Assembly (NCBI GenBank): GCA_035771165.1
Contig: JAWNZC010000105.1
Coordinates: 284,001 to 348,000, forward strand
Direction of reading: 5' to 3'
DNA length: 64,000 bases
From: Paragorgia papillata
Lineage: Eukaryota; Cnidaria; Anthozoa; Scleralcyonacea; Coralliidae
The translations under genes were made by a program, and so were the position numbers. The notes under the pieces were generated by a model. That model was given only the letters and a program-made list of their open reading frames with translations. It had not been told where the DNA came from and ran no database searches. Shown one piece after another: positions 57,052 to 64,000 of the stretch (its first letter is position 1; each line of letters begins with the position of its first letter).

Positions 57052-60000
57052 GGCATGTAAGCCAGATATAGAATCATTAGATTCATTAGATTGTAATAAT
57101 TTGACAACTGAAAATGTGAGCAGCAATTTTTCAACAACCCTTAATTCCATTCCCAATGAAAGAGGTTTCAAAATGGCCTTTTTAAATATTGTCACTTTAC
57201 CTACTAAAATAGATGAAATTCGTCATTCAATGTGTAACAAAAACATTGACTTAATTGCATTTAATGAAACACGACTAGACTTGAATATTTCTGATGGCCT
57301 CATTCACATAGATGGTTATGAGGTTGTTAGAAAAGATCGATCCCGCAACGGAGGTGGAGTTTGTATTTACCTTCGTAGCTCTATCAATTATAAAGTAAGA
57401 TCAGATCTTATTCCCGCTGAACTAGAGGCTGTTTGTTTAGAAATTACCAAACCACAAAGTAGACCATTTATTGTCACCACTATTTACCGACCACCAAATG
57501 CAACGGCAGAATTCTTTGACCATTTAGAAAAACTAATTAAACAAATTGATGATGAAAATAAAGAAATGTATATTTTAGGTGACCTAAATTGTAACTTGTT
57601 ACCAGAGAAAACACTTTTTAATATGACAACAAAAACACTCAATTCGTTATATGAATTATACCAATTAACCCAGTTGATCAATAAACCGACTCGGATTACA
57701 ATGACAACAACCAGCCTTATTGACCATATAGTAACTAATACACCTGAAAAAATTTCACATTCTGGTGTTGTTCACACTGGAATCAGTGACCACAGTTTAA
57801 TATATGCAATCAGAAAAATAAGAGTTTTTCAGAAGGTTGAAGATTTTGTTGAAATAACATATTTCTTATTTCAACAAAATCTTCAACCTTCTGAAAAACT
57901 CTTATTTTTCTGATTGCATATATTAAACTGTGGTCACTGATTCCAGTGTGAAGATGAGAAGAAATTTGTAGATGAACTTCTTAATCAACATTGGGAATAT
58001 ATATACTTTTTTGGTGAGGATTCTAATTCTATGTGGGAAATCTGGAAAGAACTTTTTCTAGAAGTACTAAACAAACATGCACCATTGCAACACAAAAAAA
58101 TTAGGTCTAGCAAAGTACCCTGGATAACAAACAAAATAAAGAGTCTCATAAATACAAGAGACAAACTCAAAAGAAAGGCAATCATCACCAAATTAGAAAC
58201 TGATTGGCTAAACTACAAAAAAACTAGAAATCAAGTCAATATTGCGTTGAGAAATGCTAAAAAGAATTATTATTCCACAAAAATTGCTGGTCAAAAATGT
58301 AATCCAAAGAAAGCATGGAAGTCCATTAATAACTTGTTGGGCAAACAAACCAAACATCCAGAAGTAAATGAACTCAAATTAGGAGAAAATACTTTAAACA
58401 ATCCAAAAGACATTTCCGAGGGGTTTAATAACTATTTCTCAAATATCGGCCCTGATCTAGCAAGTCAAATTGATACATCAAGTTGTAATTTTGAGACTTA
58501 TGTCAAAAAAGCTACATCAGAATTTGTTGCATTCCAACCTACAACTGTAAATAATATTTGTCAGTTATTGTGTGGATTATCTTGCAATAAAGCTACTGGT
58601 ATTGATAAGATATCATGTAAAATTATTAAGATAGCTGCACCGGCCATAGCAGATTCATTGACATATATTTTTAACCAGGCTATTGCTCTATCCACTTTTC
58701 CCGATAAATGGAAAATGGCTAGAGTTGTACCTCTTTACAAAAGTGGTCAGCGAAATATACCTGGAAACTATAGGCCCATTTCAGTTCTACCAACCATAAG
58801 CAAATTAATGGAATGAATCTTATACAATCAACTTTACAACTATTTAACTGAATTTGGATTACTAAGTAGCACCCAATTTGGCTTTCGAAATTCTCACTCT
58901 ACAGCAACAGCACTTTTAGACTGTACCAACGAGTGGTATGTAAATATAGATAAAAAAATGTTCAACTTAGTAGTTTTTATAGACCTAAGAAAGGCATTTG
59001 ATACTGTTAACCATAACATTCTGCTTAAAAAGTTGGAATTTTATGGAGTAAAGGGACAAGCTCATAGCTTACTAAAATCATACCTTTCAAATCGACACCA
59101 GAAGTGTCAAATAAATAGATTCGTTTCATCAGAACAATTGATTAGATGTGGTGTACCCCAAGGTTCGATTTTAGGACCATTGCTGTTCTTGTTGTAAATC
59201 AATGACTTACCCGAGTGTCTTAAAAATACAAGACCTCGACTATTCGCTGATGACACAAATCTCACAGCCTCTGGCAACTCCATAACTGATATTGAGATTG
59301 CAGTAAATTCTGATCTAGACAACCTTAAGAACTGGTTAATGGCAAATAAACTTAGCTTGAATGTAGCTAAAACAGAATTTATGTTAATTGGCTCTCCACA
59401 AATGATAAGGAATGTTTCAAATTCTCAACCAAATATTTTAATTGAAAACAAACAAATCCAACAAGTTAACAAATCCAAAACTTTAGGAACAACAATTGAC
59501 CAGCATTTAACATGGAAGACTAATACTGAAAATATTTGTAAAAAAATAACATCAGGAATTTCGGCTCTACGTCGTGTAAAACCGTTTGTTGTTGATAGAG
59601 ATACGCTTATCTCTATATACAATGCCATCATACGTCCCTACTTCGATTATTGTTCTGAAGTTTGGGATGTATTTGGCGAAACACAATCTAAACGACTCCA
59701 AAAACTCCAAAACAGAGCTGCTCGAATTGTTTCAATTTTGAGCAATGATGTAGATCATTCTATTCCTTTATATGCCTTAGGCTGGGAGCCACTTGATATG
59801 ATAAGAAAAAAGGCAAAAGCAAGAATGATGTACCAAACTTTAAATAAAATAGGCCCTGAGTCTCTCACAAACCTCTTCACGTATAAGAATAATATAACAA
59901 ATTATAAGCTTCGGAGTATCTCAAGTGGTCTTTGTCTACCACAACCTCGCACCAATAATATGAAAAAGAGTTTTATGTATGATGGTGCTAAGCTATGGAA

Positions 60001-60076
60001 CTCTATTCCAAACGAAATTAGGGAGAGCAAATCTCTATCATGTTTCCAAAAGAAAATTGCCGCTCACATATTTTAA
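57005..60076 (+). pseudogene. CR1 ORF2: endonuclease and reverse transcriptase
   Basis: Starts at ATG 57005, overlapping ORF1. Endonuclease: AFLNIVTLPTKIDEI, FNETRLD (Glu), YRPPNATAEFF, LGDLNCN, then SDHSLIYA at about 57785. There an 87-base inverted duplication replaces normal sequence and closes the frame. The linker resumes at about 57955 (FVDELLNQHWEY). RT: NYRPISVLPTISKLME then TGA (58814-58816), FGFRNSHST, VFIDLRKAFDTVNH, GVPQGSILGPLLFLL then TAA (59195-59197) where Tyr is usual, FADDTNL as catalytic site, and a C-terminal region ending at 60076. Apart from three lesions it is well preserved. Confidence 0.9.
57771..57952. repeat. 87-base perfect inverted duplication inside ORF2
   Basis: Arms 57771-57857 and 57866-57952 are exact inverse complements around CATATTTC. 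The left arm is normal endonuclease coding sequence (up to the catalytic SDHS and beyond), so the right arm is a reverse-complement copy of it. Confidence 0.9.
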
Positions 60077-60121
60077 ACAAAAAAAAATTGTAAATAGATT
60101 GTTATGTTGCTTACTTACCAA

Positions 60122-60207
60122 TAGCCTGCGTGCGATCTCGGCAGGCGGCGCAACCCACATCCCTGTAGATGCGGGTTGCGGCGCCTGTCGAGGCTGCACG
60201 CAGACTA
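60122..60207. mobile_element. 86-bp MITE, TAGCCTGCG family, 9-bp target duplication
   Basis: Ends TAGCCTGCGTGC and, inverted, TAGTCTGCGTGC; the G/C-rich interior GGCGGCGCAACCC pairs with GGGTTGCGGCGCC. Flanked by ACTTACCAA on both sides (60113-60121, 60208-60216). Inserted in the 3' UTR of the CR1 element, so it is younger than that. Confidence 0.9.
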
Positions 60208-60388
60208 ACTTACCAAGTACTATACTTTACCTATTTAATATTTAATACTATTTCTAATATTTTGTGAATAATTATTCTAAAGTTTATACTTCTGTAATTT
60301 ATTTTATACACGCCCCCTGTGGAAATCAGCTTCGGTTGAAGGGGTTAGCGTGGTTAAATAAAGTTTTCTATCTATCTATCTATCTATA

Positions 60389-60714
60389 AATTCACTGAAT
60401 ATCCTTCGATTTGAACGGCCATGTTTACTAGGCCCAATCCTTCAAACTGTCACGCGGCTTACGAGCGCTGCTCACTGATACAAAAACAAGAGGGTAGGAT
60501 CAAAGTGGGTGTCGTACTCTTCTAAACCAATCAGCTATTTGGATTGCATACCATGTGATCTGTTTGAATCTTCAAGAGCGGGATGAACGTTCTGACGTCA
60601 CAATAAACGTCAGAATTTTAAAAAATCGCCCGGTCGGAGCCTGGAAGCTATATTTTCCATGATATTTTCCGCAAAATTCAAATTATTTAATTTGTGGTTA
60701 TTTACATATTCGGA
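60389..60714. other. Upstream region of the PIF1-like gene
   Basis: No coding frame. Ends just before the PIF1 ATG; may hold the promoter, though no motif is clear. Confidence 0.4.
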
Positions 60715-62250
60715 ATGCCGACAAATCCTGTTCTAAACTATGGACAAAAATACACAGACGAACAGTACAGAGTACTTGAGTTATTTTCGAAAGGATTCAG
60801 TTTTTTCCTGACTGGTAAAGGTGGCACTGGGAAATCCTTCATGTTGAAAGGAATTATAAAACATGCCCGAAACGAATTTGGACCAGAAGCGGTAGCAGTA
60901 ACTGCTCCTACTGGAAAATCGGCTCTGAATATCGGTGGCCAAACGATTTATTCCTGGGCTGGTGTTGGTCTTGGGAAACGAACGAGGTACCAACTTCTTG
61001 ATAAAGTTCTAACCAACAAAGAATGTTGTGGCCATTGGAAGAAATGTAAAGTGCTCATTATCGATGAAATATCTCTGCTTGGATTGGATTTGTTCGAAAA
61101 ACTTGAGTTTATTGCTCGACGAATTAATAACACTGAATCACCCTTCGGAGGAATACGATTAATTTTTTCTGGGGACTTTTATCAATTCCACCAGTCAATG
61201 AAGAAGGCCAGAAATTGGAATACTGTTTCCAGTCACCAATGTGGTTGAAATGTCTCGACTTTTCGGCTGAAATTCAACAAGCCGTTAGACAATCCGAGCC
61301 AGAATTTCTAGCATTGCTGAACGAAATCCGACAAGGCGGCAGTCTATCATCTTTTGCAGTCAGTATACTAAACTCTTTGACGCGCCCCATAGAATGGATG
61401 CAAGGCGAAAAAGTTATCAAACTTTTTTCAACACAAGAGGAAGACCAAGATGAAAACAACAAGATGTTGGATTCATTACCTGGAAATACCCATGTTTTTA
61501 ATTCCATTGATGGAGGAAATCAAAAAAGCATGGTCGATAAGAAATGCCCAGCATAAAAAACTATCTTGTTAAAGATTGGTGCACCTGTTATGCTGATAAA
61601 AAACTCACCTAATGTGGAGCTTGTCAATGGGTCACTTGGAACCGTTGTTGGATTTGTGCACAACTATCCACAGGTGCTGTTTGAAAATGGCAAAACAATA
61701 GTTGTGCGGGAGTACACTTGGTCAATATGTGATGGTCAAGGGGTTGCCAAATCTACTCAACGACAATTGCCTATCCTTCTAGCCTGGGCAATCACCATCC
61801 ATAAATGTCAAGGGCTAACTCTCCCTAAAGGAGAAATTAGCCTGTCCAAGTTATTTCTTCAAGGTCAAGCTTATGTTGCTTTGTCTAGAATAACAACACT
61901 CAGTGGTGTTCATGTTTTACCAGGATTTGACCTGAAGTTACCCCCTGTAAGTAAATGTGTCCAGCAGTTCTACAAAGAACGTGTGGTACCAGTTGGTGCT
62001 GTCAACTGTTTGAACAACATCCCTATACGTATGATTACAGCTGACCAACCAAAAGAGAGCTTGAACAAAATACAAGATGGGAAAGCTGAATCTGCCATAG
62101 CAAATGACTGGAAACACATTCTTCCACTTCCAGCAACAGTAAAGGTTGACCAACTACTACATGGTATGGTTGATGGCAAAATGAATTCACAAGAAACTAA
62201 ATCATTACTAATGGATATTGGTTTTGATAAGAACACTGTTCCCCCAATGA
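60715..62250 (+). pseudogene. PIF1-family DNA helicase, broken
   Basis: 5'-3' helicase resolving G-quadruplex and recombination structures. ATG at 60715. Motif I GKGGTGKS, Ia TAPTGKSA with GGQTIYSWAGVGLG, motif II LIIDEISLL and motif III SGDFYQF lie in the first frame. A one-base slip near 61185 moves to the frame starting PPVNEEG. A TAA at about 61554-61556 interrupts it before LLKIGAPVML. C-terminal motifs AWAITIHKCQGLT (V) and QAYVALSRIT (VI) are intact. The style is that of stand-alone PIF1 rather than Helitron helicase. It runs into an (ATG)n tract. No intron seen; a retrocopy or a transposon-borne gene are both possible. Confidence 0.85.
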
Positions 62251-62345
62251 TGATGATGATGATGATGATGATAATGATGATGATAATGATAATGATGATG
62301 ATCAATGATGATGATGATGATAATGATCAATGATGATGATGATGG
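62245..62345 (+). repeat. (ATG)n / (ATGATA)n microsatellite
   Basis: Trinucleotide run that extends the PIF1 frame with poly-Met; also yields poly-Ile frames on the other strand. Confidence 0.95.
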
Positions 62346-64000
62346 ATGAAACTGGACAAGTTGGTAACAAGGCCAACGACTGATGAAGTTGTAGTTGTGT
62401 CGAAAAAGAATTGGGTTGGCTATGCTGGAGCTCTTCATAAATTTAAAATATCAAGAGATTTGTCCAACAGATGAATCGAAGTCTTGATATATTCTAAAGT
62501 GTGTGTTGGAGGGAGGATTTTGAATTCAGTACAATGGTCTGCAATGGTACGACTACTTGACAGGCTGCATGCAATGCTTATAGGTAAGTGACATTGTGCT
62601 TTTTTTATTGAAAAACCCCACCATACCACCTAGGGAAATGTGGAGCATTAAATCTTTCAAAATAGATAGGAGAAAATTACCCACTCTTGTGGGCCATTGT
62701 ACAGTACCAGTTGTCCCATTATGCCCCTCTGTGACCATGCATGTACAATGTAAAAATAGGCAGTCAATGCATGTGGCTATACTGTTGTAAAACAAACATT
62801 TAACAACTCTGTGCTTAAGCAACAACCAACATTAAATAATAAGTAAAAAAATAATTTGCTTTCTCTGTAGATTCTATTTACCATGATTGCCATGATGAAA
62901 GGAATGAAGTCAGTGACACCACTGAAGAAATTCCTCCCAATGTCCATATTTACACCAAGGAATGTCAAAGCAAAATCAGGTAGATAACAGTTCTATTATA
63001 ACATAAATTTTAAGTAATGTTTACATGTATTGTAGCCTATATAATTGTAATAAATTATTTTAAAATTATTATTACAGGTACATAGCAGGATGGACAGTCA
63101 GAAAGGAGATAGCTGCATGTAACAGTTACCTATCTAAAAATAAGGGTTCAAAGTCTAAAAAGACCAATAACAGATTGCAAAAAGAAGAAAAAATCAAATC
63201 TGTTCTGAAGGTAAGACTTTATGATCAGAAAGGTTTTACTTACAGAAACATCAGAAATTCAACATTCTAGAATGCTTCCTATTTATCAGGAGCAATGTCC
63301 AAAAATATGATGAATTTATCAGGAAACAAGAGAATGTTTTCAATGAATGTATAGAAGAATTGTGGTGGGTTAGGCCACTTGCCAAACAATATGTGCAATG
63401 TGGGCAACACTATTGAAAATTGTTGCATTCTGGGGAAAAAACACCAGGTTTGACAACATGCCAATTGTTTAGCAATATTGTTTAGCAATATTTTGCCTAT
63501 CATGGTCACAATAAATTTTATTCAGAAGAGGGTAGAGCTCAGTTAGAAAAAGAATCAAACCTTGAAAATAAAAGATGTTTTTAATTATAATTATAGAACT
63601 TTAATGTATTTTTAGAAGTTTACTCAATCACAGAGTCGACTGGAAGCTGAATCCAAGCACCAAGCCAGCCTTCAGTATATCCAGTCACATAACAGAGGGG
63701 GTTTGACGAATGTCTCAGATGATTTGTATGAATTTACTTAAACAGCATTTTAATGTAAATTCATTTCACAAGCACAAGTGGGACTCATGCAAAATTGGAC
63801 GTGAAGAGGTAGGAAAAGATCCAAGGGTTACTTACAATAGCTTTCAACAAATTAATGTCTACTATTGATGCAGATGAGAGTGGTGACACTAGTACCATTG
63901 ATGCTGATGTGAAAGGAGCTCTTCAAAGCAGGATCATGAAAAGATACTTCAATATGAGATGCAAAGAGTTTGTGAAAGTGATTAAAAGAGAAATGAAATG
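62346..64000 (+). CDS. Unrecognised multi-exon gene, runs off the window
   Basis: Candidate exons: one ending at 62583 (LLDRLHAMLI before GTAAGTG), 62871-62979 (YHDCHDERNEVSDTT, VHIYTKECQSKIR), 63078-63210 (YIAGWTVRKEIAACNSYLSK, basic), one from 63616 (QSRLEAESKHQASLQYI), one about 63740-63808 (HKHKWDSCKIGREE), and one with MKRYFNMRCKEFVKVIK near 63940-63990. Splice sites are good GT-AG. YIAGWTVRK resembles the YIAG-V-K motif near the C-terminus of P/THAP9- or Kolobok-like transposases, but I would not assign it. It follows PIF1 in the same direction, so the two could belong to one element. Confidence 0.45.

Larger units (their letters stand above)
55400..60388 (+). mobile_element. CR1-type non-LTR retrotransposon, nearly full length
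   Basis: Has ORF1 with SGNH esterase (55478-57051), ORF2 with endonuclease and RT (57005-60076), a 3' UTR with GGGGTTAGCGTGGTTAAATA and a (CTAT)n tail at about 60370-60388. ORF1 and ORF2 overlap by about 45 bases. Inactivated by one ORF1 frameshift, a palindromic rearrangement in ORF2 and two nonsense changes; a small MITE is inserted in the 3' UTR. Confidence 0.9.

Noticed and set aside
60715..62250. Helitron helicase
   Set aside because: No Rep/HUH motif nearby and the PIF1 motif style is that of the stand-alone family; no Helitron 3' hairpin with CTRR was noticed.
61970..62438. Minus-strand poly-Ile/poly-His frames
   Set aside because: Antisense of the (ATG)n tract and of the PIF1 C-terminus.

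Overview
This is a repeat-rich, A/T-rich stretch of an invertebrate animal genome. GT-AG introns, CR1/L2-type non-LTR retrotransposons, a tyrosine-recombinase (DIRS/PAT/Ngaro-type) retrotransposon, Penelope-type hammerhead ribozyme motifs and several gene families that I associate with corals, sea anemones and sponges suggest a non-bilaterian metazoan, perhaps an anthozoan. This is inference; there is no rRNA or mitochondrial marker to fix the taxon. I see no tRNA, rRNA, CRISPR or bacterial operon.

Layout. 1-1.44 kb: 3' half of a non-LTR retrotransposon. 2.5-9.9 kb: a long decayed gene (OTU/vertnin-like N-terminus, acidic repeats, RNase-H-like DDE core, SAP-like motifs), with an antisense broken gene between two of its exons. 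12.33-20.17 kb: a nearly complete Ngaro/PAT-type element on the minus strand with split direct repeats. 21.2-25.6 kb: a multi-exon Kolobok-like transposase gene. One of its introns holds a 2.1-kb TTAA-flanked transposon, and its coding region is cut by a minus-strand non-LTR element (25.6-28.5 kb). 30.4-31.8 kb: inverted-repeat elements. 32.1-42.4 kb: a spliced gene with an ATPase-like Walker B/sensor pair; its large intron contains tandem repeats and a 3-kb inverted pair of another gene family. 42.6-46.2 kb: a RecQ fragment abutting a second, internally deleted copy of the DDE-core gene. 46.2-50.4 kb: a palindromic MITE, Penelope-type hammerheads and a minus-strand RT relic. 50.78-52.40 kb: a 1,621-bp transposon with perfect 83-bp inverted repeats and a 9-bp target duplication. 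53.2-55.3 kb: an OTU/TTF-zinc-finger gene fused in frame to a non-LTR endonuclease. 55.5-60.4 kb: a nearly full-length CR1 element with an SGNH-esterase ORF1. 60.7-64 kb: a broken PIF1 helicase followed by exons of an unknown gene.

Most notable: in the Ngaro/PAT-type element one 58-codon leader exon ends with a good splice donor in phase 0. Three downstream acceptors, in front of the gag, reverse-transcriptase and tyrosine-recombinase frames, are all phase 0. The RT and recombinase frames lack a usable AUG and are closed by a TAG formed at the acceptor itself. This looks like a retrotransposon that expresses all its proteins by alternative splicing from a shared leader. Second, the two DDE-core gene copies 40 kb apart share exon structure and look like an under-described transposon or domesticated-transposase family with OTU and SAP modules.
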